A DNA stretch of 46,333 nucleotides from an uncultured Candidatus Saccharibacteria bacterium (GCA_946530935.1 CAMNAJ010000003.1:1-46333), one strand, 5' to 3'. Counted from the stretch's first letter, positions 1 to 9,572 are shown. Notes: generated by a model from the letters alone, not told the origin. Translations and numbers: made by a program.

Positions 1-2
1 TA

Positions 3-3000
3 ACCGCTCTTACAGATACACGTGATAATAATACGTATGCAATTGCAAAACTTGCTGATGGCAACTGTTGGATGATTGAAAACCTTCGTCTTGACGCGGC
101 GAACTCCACGGATTCTACTAAATCCCAAGGTGTTGGCGGTGTATTTGAAGGGCTCGCAAACTCAGAACTCACTACATTTATAAAAACGTCTATACTTGCA
201 AATTCAGTTTATACTACAGATACCACTTCAAATCTATTAACTGTTATTCAAGGTGACGATCTAGAGTATCGCATTCCAAGATACTATAGCAATATATCCT
301 ATGTTGTTTCATCAATGAAGTCAAAGGACGAAAACATCTATTCTTATGGTAATCTTTATAACTCTTCAGCCGCGCTTGCTAACACCAGTTATACAGATAG
401 AACTAGTCGTGATGCGGGCGCATCAATTTGTCCTGCTGGGTGGAGATTACCAACCGGTGGTACTGCCGAAGCAGAATTTGGAACCTTAAATGACGCAGTA
501 AACGCCGGTTCAACCACGACAAGCGCTGGTCTTAGAGCTTATCCAAATAACATGCTATTTTCAGGTTACGCATGGGAAGCCGAAATAATGAATCGCGGTA
601 CATCAGGGTATTACTGGAGTAAAACCATTAATAGTAACAGTGGAACATACATTTATAAAATAGATAGCGGCGTCACCAGCTTCTCAGTTTTCAAATCCGT
701 AGGGTCGTCAGTTAGATGTATTTCCGCTCCAGGATTAGAAATTAAGCTTGATTCTAATGATGGTACTGACAGGGTAGCCAGAGTATATGGAGCATCTGGT
801 GATACAATCTCGCTTCCATTTGAAGAAAGTTTCTACAATGAAAACTACAAGATTTCATCATGGAACACTAGCGCGGATGGTACAGGGACTAGCTATACTG
901 ATACATACACGATTTCAACAAGTACCACCCTTTACGCACAATGGGATACTGCCGCATATACGATTACATACCATGGCAATGGTGCAGAAAGCACTTATAA
1001 CATGAATAACATTTCTATTCCAAATGTTGCAGTCGGCACCACCATAAAACTTAATACGTCAAATTATCATCGCTCTGGTTATGGCTTCCTTGGCTGGTCC
1101 ACCACTCAGATTAACCCAGATGCGTCAAATGCATCTACGCTTATTGCCAATGCCAAAATCTTTGGTCCAAACGAGGATATTAAGGTAAATTCAACCAATC
1201 TAGGTGTTGACGCACCAGCAAATGTGACGCTCTATGCGGTTTGGCTTAAAGCTTCTGGTCTTATCCAAGACTGGACTGCCGCTAGCTGTGAAAGTATGAC
1301 CGCTGCTACTTATTCAGATGGAACAATCACGCCAGGAAGTGTGATTGCCCTTAGAGACTATCGTAATGACGAAACTTATGCTATTGCTAAACTTACTGAC
1401 GGCCAATGTTGGATGATTGAAAATCTCCGTCTAAATACTAGCACAGCAAGCATCACTACTATCACAACGAATAACCCTACAGCGGAATTCCTTTCAAAAA
1501 GATCAAATACGTATTCTTGGTGTAGTACAACGGACGAAGAATGTGCAACTAGAGTTTTGAGCGCAAATACAACCGGCGGCATAAGCAATGGGTACTTCTA
1601 TAACTGGTATACTGCAACAGCAGGAAACGGCGCTTACGAAACGCTAGATGCATCATCAGGCGATATTTGTCCAGCTGGGTGGCATTTGCCAACGGGTGGC
1701 CAGTATGGTGAAACTGGTTTACTAGTCACCTCTCTTGGATCGATCACTGATATAGTGGTATCTGAACCTGCGAAGTTAGCCATATCAAAGTCGTTAAGGG
1801 CATATCCTAATAACTTCATATATGGAGGCCATAAAGATGATTCAACGGTTTACGACCTGAACTCTGAGGGCGGATATTATACATCAACAGGTTTCGAATC
1901 ATCAGGTTCCTCCTTCAAATACGCTTATAACCTAATAATTAGAGATAATGCTCTTTATACAAGTAGCGGGTACCCTACAACGGTTGGCCTTAGCGCTCGC
2001 TGTGTGAAGAACGCTATGCTTATTAGTTATAACGGTAATGGCGCAACCGGTGGAACCACAATGGATATAACGCATAAAGTTAGAAATGGCCAAGAAGTTA
2101 CTCTAGCTGCGTCCAACTATTCTCGCTCCGGCTATGGCTTCCTCGGTTGGTCAACTACTCAAATCAACCCTGATTCATCAAATTTCTCCACGCTCCTTGC
2201 TAATGCTACGGTTTATGGTCCGAACGAAACTATCACAGTAGAAGGAACTACAGATATTACTCTCTATGCCGTCTGGATAAAGTCCGCCGGTGACATGCAA
2301 GGCTGGACCGGCTGTTCATCAATGTCAATCGGTGACGTGACTGCTAGAAAAGATACTCGCGATAACCAGATTTATGCCATCGCCAAGCTCGCTGATGGTA
2401 ACTGCTGGATGATTGAGAACTTACGTCTTAATAACACCAACTCATCCGATTCTACAAAGGCGCAAGGTTTTAGTGGTGTGTTCTATGGTCTGGCAGATTC
2501 TGAAACCTCGTCATTCACAACTTCCACATTAGCCAATACGCTTTATGCTTCAGATCAAAGCTCGCAATCTCTAAACATTGTAACCGGGGATAATATCTCA
2601 TACAGAATTCCTAGATATAATAACCAAAGCACTGCCAATACGGTATCGGCCATGACTGGGAATGCACAAAACGTATATTCTTATGGTAATTATTATAATT
2701 TCCCAGCCGCTAAGGCAAACACAAACTACAATAATATGTCTGGAACATCAATCTGCCCAGCTGGGTGGAGAATACCAACCGAGAGCATTACTAATGAGAT
2801 AGAAAACGAACTAGACAGCTCTAGTGAGACATTTGATTTAGACGTGTCTAAGAGAACTAGGGAATACCCGAACAACTTTATTCTTTCAGGATATATTTAT
2901 GAATCATCCGTGTCGGCAAGAGGAAGCACTGGTCGTTATTGGCTTGATGCACCAACATCATCAACATATGTTCCTTATATTGCAGTTACTTCTCAACAGG

Positions 3001-6000
3001 CATATCAAAATACATTATTAAGGTCTGTAGGCGCATCGGTAAGATGCATTGTAGCCACCGGATTAGAAATCAAGCTTGAAGCCAACGACGGAAGCAGTAG
3101 GGTTATGAGATTATACGGGAACGCTGGCAGTACTGTCTCAATCCCAAGCGAATCCTTCGCAAGATCCGGCTACGTTGTTGCATCCTGGAACACTAATAGT
3201 GCAGGTACCGGCACGTCATATTCCTCGTCTTATTCAATTCCAAGCAGTGCTACTACTGGTATAACACTATATGCACAATGGGCACCAACTTATTCAATAG
3301 TCTACGATGGCAATGGCGCGACGGGTACCACTAGTATGGCCGTAAAAAACGAAAACGTTACCGAAGGGTCTACGACGAATCTATATGCCTCTAATTATTC
3401 TAGATCTGGCTACGGCTTCCTCGGCTGGTCCCTCACTCAAATTGACCCAGATGCTTCAAATGCGTCTAGCCTCATCGCCGCTACAACCATTTTCGGACCT
3501 AATGAAACTATTACCGCAAACTCAACCACCCTTGGTCAATCGCTGAGTGGTTCACCGAAAGCCATTACGCTTTATGCTGTCTGGATTAAATCCGCTGGCA
3601 ATATGCAAGACTGGTCTGGTTGCTCATCTATGGCCACCGGTGAAGTCACAGCTAGAAGAGATGTTCGTGATGGTAACGTTTATGCCATCGCCAAGCTCGC
3701 CGATGGTAACTGCTGGATGATTGAAAACCTTAGGTTAAATAACAATACTACAAGTACAAACTGGGGCGACGCTACTCTCTCGCAAGGTTTTGGCGGCGTA
3801 TTTAATGGTCTAGCAAACTCAGAAACGACTGTTTATACTACCTCGGTCAATGCCAACTCGCTGTATACCACCAATAGTTCAACGAGTGGGTTAATATATG
3901 TATACTCCGATGGCAGTGAGAATTATAGCCTCATCCCAAGATATCGCGCAACCTCCTCTAGTGCTGACTCAGTCATGTATAGCGGTGATTCAACGGTGTA
4001 TTCATATGGAAACTATTATTCATCCTCAGCTGCGTACGCGAATACCACAAAATATACTACATCCTCTGGCACTAATGGCGTTGAAAGCGCCGGCACTTCA
4101 ATTTGCCCAGCCGGATGGATCTTACCTACTTATACAGTGTCAACCCAACTTGAAAATGCGATAAAAACCACTGGCGTATATGAAGCGACTGGTGGAGATT
4201 ACACAAAGTATCCAAATAACTTTGTCTATTCTGGCGAAGTATACTCTAGCACATTCCATAAGAGAGGTACGCAAGGTCGCTATGTAGTCCAGGGTATTTC
4301 CACATCCCCAAGGACAATGAGCTTCGCAACGACTAACAGCTGGAGTGGTTACTCCTTTGCATTCACGGTTCGTTGTCTCGCCGCTTCTGGTGTCCCAGTA
4401 ACCCTGAACGCTAATGATGGTAGCGGCAGGGTTGCACGTATCTATGGTACTGCAGGATCGGCGATTACGCTTCCAACTAGGAACTTCTCACAAACGGGAC
4501 AAGCCGTGAATTCCTGGAACACAAATGCCGCTGGTACTGGTAATGACTATACTACTTCCTACACTATTCCATCCGGTTCTACCGGTGTGACACTTTATGC
4601 TAAATGGGCCAGTACATATGTCATTAATTATGATCCTAATAACGCTGATGGCGGCGGCGGAATGGATATTACTATACAACAAGTGGTCCCAGGAACCGAA
4701 ATTACCCTCCATGCTCCGAATTATTCTCGTTCTGGCCACGGCTTCCTAGGCTGGTCCACTACTCAAATTAATCCAGCTGCCTCTGATTATGCAACTCAGC
4801 TCGCTAGTGCAACTATCTATGGGCCGAACGAGACTATTACTGCCCCGGCTAGAACCGGCGGCACGCTCACTCTTTACGCCGTTTGGATCAAGTCTTCTGG
4901 TAATATCCAAAACTGGACTGGATGTTCATCACTCTCAAGTGGTGGCGTCATTGGCTTAACTGATCTTCGCGATGATAATGTTTATGCGGTCGCCAAACTC
5001 GCCGACGGCAAATGCTGGATGATTGAAAACCTTAGATTAAGTAACAATACTACAAATTCAAACTGGGGCGACCCGACTCTTTCTCAAGGCTTCGGTGGTG
5101 TATTTAACGGCTTGGCAAACTCAGAAACTACGAACTTCAACTCAAGCACTATTGGTAATAGTCTTTATAGCATTGGTGGCAATACACAATATGTCTTAAG
5201 TCCTAGTGACTATTATACTAGACAGTCTAACTTCTCTGGTGAGTATATGCCAAGATTTAATAATTCCGCCACCACTAACACTTCATCTATGACCCAAAAC
5301 ACTAGCTTGGCCTACGAGTATGGTAATTATTATACAATGGCTGCAGCTATAGCTAACACAAGATACCATGGTACATCCTATGCTATGATGTCTGATGCCG
5401 AATCTGGTACTTCACTCTGCCCAGCTGGTTGGCAACTACCAACATCCGGTCCAACTTCAACCACCTCTGATTATAATACGCTCATTCAAACAGTTAACCC
5501 AAGTTCTACATACCCATCATCTTCAGCTGGTCTCAGAAAGTACCCAAATAACTTTGTTTATTCAGGATATAGGAACTATAGTTCACATACTGGCGCTGGC
5601 TCCAATGCTCGCTATTGGTCTAGAAAGTATTCTAGTTCAACCTCAAATTACGCACTAAGCTTTGGAGACTCTTATCCAAGTTATACGTCTTCAAGCTATC
5701 TCGGGTTCTCAATCCGCTGTATTGTTGCTACTGGTGTTCCAGTAACACTATATGCAAATGATGGTAGTAATAGAGTGTCGCGTATCTATGGCACTGCGGG
5801 CTCATCAATCAATCTCCCTGATAATGAATTCTCACAAAGTGATTATAAACTAACATCATGGAACACAAACGCGGCAGGCACTGGAACCACCTACACATCA
5901 ACATACACCATTCCTTCAGGATCTACAGGAGTAAGTTTATATGCTGTTTGGTCTCCATCCTACTCAATAGTCTACAACGGTAATGGTGCAACCGGCGCTA

Positions 6001-6986
6001 CCACTATGGCCGTAGAACATAGTAATGTTGCTGAAGGTGGTGATGTATTACTATATGCATCCAACTATTCTCGCTCCGGTTACGGCTTCCTGGGCTGGTC
6101 ATTTACTCAGATTGATCCAGATGCTTCAAATGCCACCACTCTTATTACAAATGCTACAGTTTATGGTCCTAATGAAATCATCACTGCTCCTGCTAAGACT
6201 ACAGACACCAGAACTCTCTATGCTGTTTGGGTAAAGTCTGCCGGTAATATGCAGAACTGGTCCGGGTGTCTATCTCTACCAAATAACGGCTTTACTGCTC
6301 TTACCGACACAAGAGACGGCAATACCTACGCAGTGGCACTTCTAGCAGACGGTAGATGCTGGATGATTGAAAACCTTCGCTTGAACCATACTGCCACTAT
6401 CAATACAACAAACTCACAGGGCTTCGGTGGTGTATTCTCTGGGCTAGCGGCATCAGAGAGTAATCTTAGTGGCACGACTGCCAATACACTTTATTCTACT
6501 TCAAATATCACAGGAGATAATCAGACTTATCGTTTCCCACGTTACAATAATATAAACACTAGCTCAACAGTTAGTTCAATGACTAGTGGTAACCAGAGTA
6601 TTTATTCATACGGTAACTATTACACGTGGGCTGCTGCGGTAGCCAACACCACAGATGTTGGGAGCGCAACAGATTCTGAAGCATTTGGTACTTCAATTTG
6701 TCCAAAAGGATGGCATATCCCAACCGGTGGCACAGATGGCACGAAAGAGTACTATAATCTCGGCGCACTCAATGATCTAATTGCGTATCCAAACAACTTC
6801 GTTTATTCGGGTTATCGTTCTTCAACAAGCACACCTTATCGCGGCAATGAAGGATTCTATTGGTCTCAAACTGCATCAAACTATACACAATCATACTATC
6901 TTGGTTTATCTGATTCCGGGCGGCGCTTATCAGGTGCGTATACTAAGAACTACGGTTTTGTGGTTCGCTGTATCGCCGGCTCCTAA
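3..6986 (+). CDS. Giant FISUMP/InlB-type repeat surface protein (5' end outside window)
   Basis: The frame is open from base 3, so the ATG at 72 is internal and the true start lies left of the window. The visible part is about 2,327 residues. It has six FISUMP-type domains (Fibrobacter succinogenes major paralogous domain family), each marked by CWMIENLRL, CPAGW-LPT, YPNN and a closing RC. The WMIENLRL motifs begin near 69, 1410, 2406, 3714, 5016 and 6360. Between them lie InlB B-repeat-like modules (ANDGxxRVxRxYG, SWNT, LYAQW) and a second module (GNGATG, RSGYGFLGW, YGPNE, LYAVW). The protein ends directly after the sixth domain (RCIAGS), with no LPXTG motif and no final membrane helix. Probably secreted and displayed on the cell surface; any adhesive role is inference. 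Composition is rich in Ser, Thr, Asn, Gly and Tyr. A related gene starts at 44707. Confidence 0.9.
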   Translation, partial: TALTDTRDNNTYAIAKLADGNCWMIENLRLDAANSTDSTKSQGVGGVFEGLANSELTTFIKTSILANSVYTTDTTSNLLTVIQGDDLEYRIPRYYSNISYVVSSMKSKDENIYSYGNLYNSSAALANTSYTDRTSRDAGASICPAGWRLPTGGTAEAEFGTLNDAVNAGSTTTSAGLRAYPNNMLFSGYAWEAEIMNRGTSGYYWSKTINSNSGTYIYKIDSGVTSFSVFKSVGSSVRCISAPGLEIKLDSNDGTDRVARVYGASGDTISLPFEESFYNENYKISSWNTSADGTGTSYTDTYTISTSTTLYAQWDTAAYTITYHGNGAESTYNMNNISIPNVAVGTTIKLNTSNYHRSGYGFLGWSTTQINPDASNASTLIANAKIFGPNEDIKVNSTNLGVDAPANVTLYAVWLKASGLIQDWTAASCESMTAATYSDGTITPGSVIALRDYRNDETYAIAKLTDGQCWMIENLRLNTSTASITTITTNNPTAEFLSKRSNTYSWCSTTDEECATRVLSANTTGGISNGYFYNWYTATAGNGAYETLDASSGDICPAGWHLPTGGQYGETGLLVTSLGSITDIVVSEPAKLAISKSLRAYPNNFIYGGHKDDSTVYDLNSEGGYYTSTGFESSGSSFKYAYNLIIRDNALYTSSGYPTTVGLSARCVKNAMLISYNGNGATGGTTMDITHKVRNGQEVTLAASNYSRSGYGFLGWSTTQINPDSSNFSTLLANATVYGPNETITVEGTTDITLYAVWIKSAGDMQGWTGCSSMSIGDVTARKDTRDNQIYAIAKLADGNCWMIENLRLNNTNSSDSTKAQGFSGVFYGLADSETSSFTTSTLANTLYASDQSSQSLNIVTGDNISYRIPRYNNQSTANTVSAMTGNAQNVYSYGNYYNFPAAKANTNYNNMSGTSICPAGWRIPTESITNEIENELDSSSETFDLDVSKRTREYPNNFILSGYIYESSVSARGSTGRYWLDAPTSSTYVPYIAVTSQQAYQNTLLRSVGASVRCIVATGLEIKLEANDGSSRVMRLYGNAGSTVSIPSESFARSGYVVASWNTNSAGTGTSYSSSYSIPSSATTGITLYAQWAPTYSIVYDGNGATGTTSMAVKNENVTEGSTTNLYASNYSRSGYGFLGWSLTQIDPDASNASSLIAATTIFGPNETITANSTTLGQSLSGSPKAITLYAVWIKSAGNMQDWSGCSSMATGEVTARRDVRDGNVYAIAKLADGNCWMIENLRLNNNTTSTNWGDATLSQGFGGVFNGLANSETTVYTTSVNANSLYTTNSSTSGLIYVYSDGSENYSLIPRYRATSSSADSVMYSGDSTVYSYGNYYSSSAAYANTTKYTTSSGTNGVESAGTSICPAGWILPTYTVSTQLENAIKTTGVYEATGGDYTKYPNNFVYSGEVYSSTFHKRGTQGRYVVQGISTSPRTMSFATTNSWSGYSFAFTVRCLAASGVPVTLNANDGSGRVARIYGTAGSAITLPTRNFSQTGQAVNSWNTNAAGTGNDYTTSYTIPSGSTGVTLYAKWASTYVINYDPNNADGGGGMDITIQQVVPGTEITLHAPNYSRSGHGFLGWSTTQINPAASDYATQLASATIYGPNETITAPARTGGTLTLYAVWIKSSGNIQNWTGCSSLSSGGVIGLTDLRDDNVYAVAKLADGKCWMIENLRLSNNTTNSNWGDPTLSQGFGGVFNGLANSETTNFNSSTIGNSLYSIGGNTQYVLSPSDYYTRQSNFSGEYMPRFNNSATTNTSSMTQNTSLAYEYGNYYTMAAAIANTRYHGTSYAMMSDAESGTSLCPAGWQLPTSGPTSTTSDYNTLIQTVNPSSTYPSSSAGLRKYPNNFVYSGYRNYSSHTGAGSNARYWSRKYSSSTSNYALSFGDSYPSYTSSSYLGFSIRCIVATGVPVTLYANDGSNRVSRIYGTAGSSINLPDNEFSQSDYKLTSWNTNAAGTGTTYTSTYTIPSGSTGVSLYAVWSPSYSIVYNGNGATGATTMAVEHSNVAEGGDVLLYASNYSRSGYGFLGWSFTQIDPDASNATTLITNATVYGPNEIITAPAKTTDTRTLYAVWVKSAGNMQNWSGCLSLPNNGFTALTDTRDGNTYAVALLADGRCWMIENLRLNHTATINTTNSQGFGGVFSGLAASESNLSGTTANTLYSTSNITGDNQTYRFPRYNNINTSSTVSSMTSGNQSIYSYGNYYTWAAAVANTTDVGSATDSEAFGTSICPKGWHIPTGGTDGTKEYYNLGALNDLIAYPNNFVYSGYRSSTSTPYRGNEGFYWSQTASNYTQSYYLGLSDSGRRLSGAYTKNYGFVVRCIAGS
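69..6986 (+). repeat. Six tandem FISUMP plus InlB-like units inside the giant gene
   Basis: Distances between successive WMIENLRL motifs are about 1341, 996, 1308, 1302 and 1344 bases. The second unit (1413-2409) is about 310 bases shorter because it lacks the ANDG/SWNT module. Copies four and five share nearly identical protein stretches (NWGD-TLSQGFGGVFNGLANSE) encoded with many synonymous differences, so the duplications are not recent and the protein sequence is under selection. The stretch between NLRLN and CPAGW, and the stretch before the closing RC, vary most. Confidence 0.85.
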
Positions 6987-6993
6987 AACATAA

Positions 6994-7002
6994 TGCTATA
7001 AT
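6994..7002 (+). promoter_or_regulatory. Extended -10 promoter for the gene at 7012
   Basis: TGCTATAAT lies 9 bases before the ATG at 7012 and just after the stop of the giant gene. No Shine-Dalgarno sequence fits between it and the start, so the transcript would have almost no leader. No terminator hairpin is visible after the giant gene. Confidence 0.6.
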
Positions 7003-7011
7003 ATATATAAT

Positions 7012-7701
7012 ATGGGTGGTAAGCTAAAAGAGAAGATTAAGAAGCGAAAGAAAATCAAGATCAAAACTTGGGTTCTCATTTTGCTACTTATTCCTCTGAC
7101 TTTTGCCGATATCTGGCTACTTCGTCAGAATCATATCAAAATGACCGAGCTCCGTGATGCTGTACTCCAGGCTGACGCCGATGAAGATGACGAAAAGCTA
7201 GAAGCTGCGCTGATTGAGCTTCGCGACTATACCTTTAATAATGTTGTCATCAACGTCGTAGAAGAAAACGGCACTCAAAAAATTACCTTCGGTACTGGTC
7301 CGTTTTATCTTGAACACCAATATCTAAAAGCCGCCAAAAAAGCTCTCGAAGAGGCTGAAAAGAAGATGTCTGGCGACAATAACCCATATGGCAACGTCTA
7401 TGGCAAAGCGGGTGAAATATGCCGTGCCCGTGCTCTCGAAAATGGCTGGACTTGGGACAACGTGAACTTCATTAACTGTATGTTAACTGAAATCCAAAAA
7501 TACCCCTCCGCTAGTGAAATCCAGGATACCATCATCGCGAGTCTCCCGTCAACCGAATTGTATAGAAGAAATTACGCCTCACCTCTCTGGGCTCCAAGCC
7601 TTGTTGGGTTCGCACTTCTATTAACAGTGCTCGTCATCGTTGTAATTTTTATACGTTTTCTTATCTGGCTGGTATTACGCTTATCTCTATTATTTATTTA
7701 G
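7012..7701 (+). CDS. Two-helix membrane protein of unknown function
   Basis: 229 residues. The N-terminus is very lysine-rich (residues 4-22), followed by a membrane helix (about 24-42). A charged, probably coiled region with Asp/Glu and Lys follows (50-125), then a conserved-looking part with GEICRARALENGWTWDNVNF, and a long hydrophobic C-terminus (about 195-229). The positive-inside rule suggests that the N-terminus is cytoplasmic and the central part is outside. It has its own -10 box and is followed by a separate promoter, so it is probably monocistronic. I do not recognise a family; Saccharibacteria carry many such envelope proteins. Confidence 0.8.
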   Translation: MGGKLKEKIKKRKKIKIKTWVLILLLIPLTFADIWLLRQNHIKMTELRDAVLQADADEDDEKLEAALIELRDYTFNNVVINVVEENGTQKITFGTGPFYLEHQYLKAAKKALEEAEKKMSGDNNPYGNVYGKAGEICRARALENGWTWDNVNFINCMLTEIQKYPSASEIQDTIIASLPSTELYRRNYASPLWAPSLVGFALLLTVLVIVVIFIRFLIWLVLRLSLLFI

Positions 7702-7722
7702 TACCCCTAAAAATATATAAAA

Positions 7723-7731
7723 TTAGCACTC
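7723..7731 (+). promoter_or_regulatory. Perfect CIRCE half-site (TTAGCACTC) upstream of a promoter
   Basis: TTAGCACTC is the left arm of the HrcA operator CIRCE (TTAGCACTC-N9-GAGTGCTAA). The right arm is absent at the expected distance. It ends eight bases before the -35 box at 7740. The other perfect half-site in this window, in reverse orientation, lies in the hrcA promoter (18276-18284). HrcA control of the gene at 7801 is inference. Confidence 0.3.
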
Positions 7732-7739
7732 TAAACCTC

Positions 7740-7768
7740 TTGACAATCCCTCTCCCTAGTCATAAGAT
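7740..7768 (+). promoter_or_regulatory. Sigma70 promoter for the gene at 7801
   Basis: TTGACA (7740-7745), a 17-base spacer and TAAGAT (7763-7768). Unlike most genes here, this one has a leader of about 25 bases with a textbook Shine-Dalgarno sequence (AAGGAGG) before the ATG, which suggests strong conventional expression. Confidence 0.7.
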
Positions 7769-7800
7769 AAAATTATACTAACTTAAGGAGGAAAGCTTAA

Positions 7801-8004
7801 ATGGCTTACGAACATACTAATGGCAAGGGAGTAAAGTACTACCTTCATAAATCAGAAGTTACTCTTCGCGGTGGCAAACCTCAGACTATTTATTTCTTTA
7901 CTAAGGAAGAAAAAGGCGGCAAAGGTACTCCATGTGATCTTCCAGCAGATCGCAAGGTTTGTGAGAACCCACGCAACGGTTTCTTGACTCTCAAGAAGAA
8001 ATAA
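7801..8004 (+). CDS. Small conserved-looking cytosolic protein (67 aa)
   Basis: 67 residues, lysine- and glycine-rich, with GGKPQTIYFF and a Cys pair (PCDLPADRKVCEN, residues 42-53). There is no signal peptide or membrane helix. The start is fixed by a perfect Shine-Dalgarno sequence (AAGGAGG) eight bases upstream and by a consensus promoter. A strong terminator follows at 8031, so it is a single-gene unit, apparently highly expressed. The similar-sized basic protein at 17863 also has a strong ribosome-binding site. No family recognised. Confidence 0.8.
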   Translation: MAYEHTNGKGVKYYLHKSEVTLRGGKPQTIYFFTKEEKGGKGTPCDLPADRKVCENPRNGFLTLKKK

Positions 8005-8030
8005 TAACGCGAGTTATTTAGGTGCTAAAA

Positions 8031-8055
8031 TGCCGCCTCTAAGGGCGGTATTTTT
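8031..8055 (+). terminator. Rho-independent terminator after the 67-aa gene
   Basis: Seven-pair stem (TGCCGCC with GGCGGTA, one G-T pair), six-base loop, then TTTTT at 8051-8055. Confidence 0.85.
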
Positions 8056-8063
8056 ATTTAACG

Positions 8064-8072
8064 TGATATTAT
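8064..8072 (+). promoter_or_regulatory. Leaderless extended -10 promoter (TGATATTAT)
   Basis: TGA followed by TATTAT at 8067-8072, then exactly six bases, then the ATG at 8079. No ribosome-binding site is present. Confidence 0.6.
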
Positions 8073-8078
8073 ATAAAT

Positions 8079-8744
8079 ATGGTAGATTCAAAAGCTTGGG
8101 ATTGGAAAATAGTAAAAGGTAAACTTGAGAAGTATTGGCTAGAACCAGCCATCGAATCATATTGGCTAATAGATCGCTGGAAGAGCCAAAAGAAAAAGGA
8201 CTTTCTTGATCTTGGCTGCGGGTTAGGCCGCCACACTATTCAATTTGCTAAAAACGGGTTTGAAACTTCAGGATTTGACCTCAGCAAAAATTCCATAGAA
8301 AGAACCAAAGAATATGCCGACGCCGCAGGCGTTAAGATAGATTTGAAAGTCGGCGATATGCTAAATCTCCCCTACGAAGACAACAGTTTTGACTGTATCT
8401 ATTGTCGAAACGTCATCTCTCACACCGATACAAACGGAGTTCGCCAAATTGCAGCTGAACTAAAACGCGTCATGAAAAAGAACGGAGAATGTTACTTCAC
8501 CCTTGGTTCTAAAGACACTTGGGGCTTTAAGCAAGACTGGCCAAAAGTCGACGAAAACACTAAAATTCGCGTCGAAAATGGCCCTGAAAATGGCATTCCG
8601 CACTTTTTCGCCGACTACGACTTAATATTAGAGCTCTTTAAAGACTTTAAAATCATCAAAGTCTTCCAGGTAGAAGATTTCATAGAGAAGAACGGCAAAA
8701 CGCTAAATTCCCATCACTATCACGTCTTAATTCAAAAGAAATGA
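8079..8744 (+). CDS. Class I SAM-dependent methyltransferase
   Basis: 221 residues with the Rossmann-fold methyltransferase motifs of the Methyltransf_11/25 type: motif I DLGCGLGRH (about 47-55), a second-strand acidic region GFDLSKNSIE, motif II VGDMLNLPYEDNSFDCIY, and a post-I helix with LKRVMKKNGECYF. It would transfer a methyl group from S-adenosylmethionine to a small molecule or protein; the substrate cannot be read from the sequence. It has a leaderless promoter, ends in TGA and is followed by a terminator shared with the convergent HD gene. Single-gene unit. Confidence 0.85.
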   Translation: MVDSKAWDWKIVKGKLEKYWLEPAIESYWLIDRWKSQKKKDFLDLGCGLGRHTIQFAKNGFETSGFDLSKNSIERTKEYADAAGVKIDLKVGDMLNLPYEDNSFDCIYCRNVISHTDTNGVRQIAAELKRVMKKNGECYFTLGSKDTWGFKQDWPKVDENTKIRVENGPENGIPHFFADYDLILELFKDFKIIKVFQVEDFIEKNGKTLNSHHYHVLIQKK

Positions 8745-8745
8745 A

Positions 8746-8771
8746 AAATCCAGCTCGAAAGAGCTGGATTT
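8746..8771. terminator. Bidirectional terminator between convergent genes
   Basis: Perfect 11-pair stem AAATCCAGCTC / GAGCTGGATTT with a GAAA tetraloop. A-rich and T-rich flanks let it serve the methyltransferase (plus) and the HD protein (minus). Confidence 0.85.
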
Positions 8772-8774
8772 TCT

Positions 8775-9542
8775 TTAGTTTAGTATCGATTGAGCTTTTT
8801 TGATTGCTTCTTTTACATAAAGCTTTGTTGCGGCATTCTCAGTTGTATTAAAGATTCTCATCGCAAAAGCTTTAAAAAAGGGAAATGCGGCTTTCTGGCA
8901 CGAAACGCTGTTCAGCTGGAAGAACCAACCGAGGTAAAGAATCGCTTCCTCATTGAAATTCTGCATTTCTGCATATTTCATTGGAGTTCCAGCGAGGCAA
9001 CGCATCGCAAATTCATGACGCACACTACCGTCAAACTCGAGCGGTCTCTGAAAGACATTTTCCAGAGGTTCAGTAGACTGCCTTCTATAGCAGTCAACTT
9101 TATCGCAGTCCCTGAGCATGAAGGTCAGAGTCTTGCAAAAACCCTCAAGCCCTTCCGGTTCTGCACCGTCATGATTGGTGATCGCGGTAGTAATAGTCTG
9201 GATTTCCTCTCGAGAAAACCCATCGTAGTACTGAGTCAGAATACCAAAGGTGATGATGGCACCTCTGGCGCCGTGCTGTGGACCGTATTCCTTACCGGTA
9301 AGTGCGATGTCATTAATGCACGCGATGTCATGGAATTGCCCGACCGTAAAAGCCATCAGTTTCTCTTTTTCAGAGAATCCAGCTTCTTCAGCAGCCGATT
9401 CCATCAGTTTTGCCACATTCTCAATGTGACGGAACTTTGCCCACAGTCTCGAAGCATGGTCTTCGAGATGTTTCAGCCCATCGATTGTGAAAGGACAAGT
9501 TTTGAACAGATTGATAATCCGTTCTTTCTCAGTTTGATACAC
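8775..9542 (-). CDS. HD-domain phosphohydrolase
   Basis: 255 residues. The metal-binding HD pattern is complete: H39 (FRHIENV), H71-D72 (GQFHDIA), a downstream H124 in TNHDG, and an acidic cluster at D145-D150 (RDCDKVD). HD proteins cleave phosphoester bonds in nucleotides or signalling molecules; the substrate is unknown here. The start is a GTG preceded by AGGGGGTG, and a TTGACT-17-TATAAT promoter lies upstream, so it has a true leader. The opposite strand is open over nearly the same interval (8790-9557), but that translation has no recognisable motif and I regard it as a shadow. Confidence 0.85.
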   Translation of the reverse strand: MYQTEKERIINLFKTCPFTIDGLKHLEDHASRLWAKFRHIENVAKLMESAAEEAGFSEKEKLMAFTVGQFHDIACINDIALTGKEYGPQHGARGAIITFGILTQYYDGFSREEIQTITTAITNHDGAEPEGLEGFCKTLTFMLRDCDKVDCYRRQSTEPLENVFQRPLEFDGSVRHEFAMRCLAGTPMKYAEMQNFNEEAILYLGWFFQLNSVSCQKAAFPFFKAFAMRIFNTTENAATKLYVKEAIKKAQSILN

Positions 9543-9572
9543 GATTACACCCCCTAACCAATATCATTACTA

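Noticed and set aside
69-6986. Repeated blocks resembling a CRISPR or satellite array
   Set aside because: Units are about 1.0-1.3 kb, in frame and protein-coding. There are no short direct repeats with unique spacers and no cas genes.
3-6986. Target of a diversity-generating retroelement
   Set aside because: The variable loops invite the idea, but no reverse transcriptase, template repeat or A-biased copy pair is visible in the window.
8790-9557. 255-codon open frame on the plus strand opposite the HD gene
   Set aside because: It mirrors the HD-domain gene almost exactly. Its translation has no recognisable motif, while the minus-strand product has complete HD metal ligands, a promoter and a ribosome-binding site.
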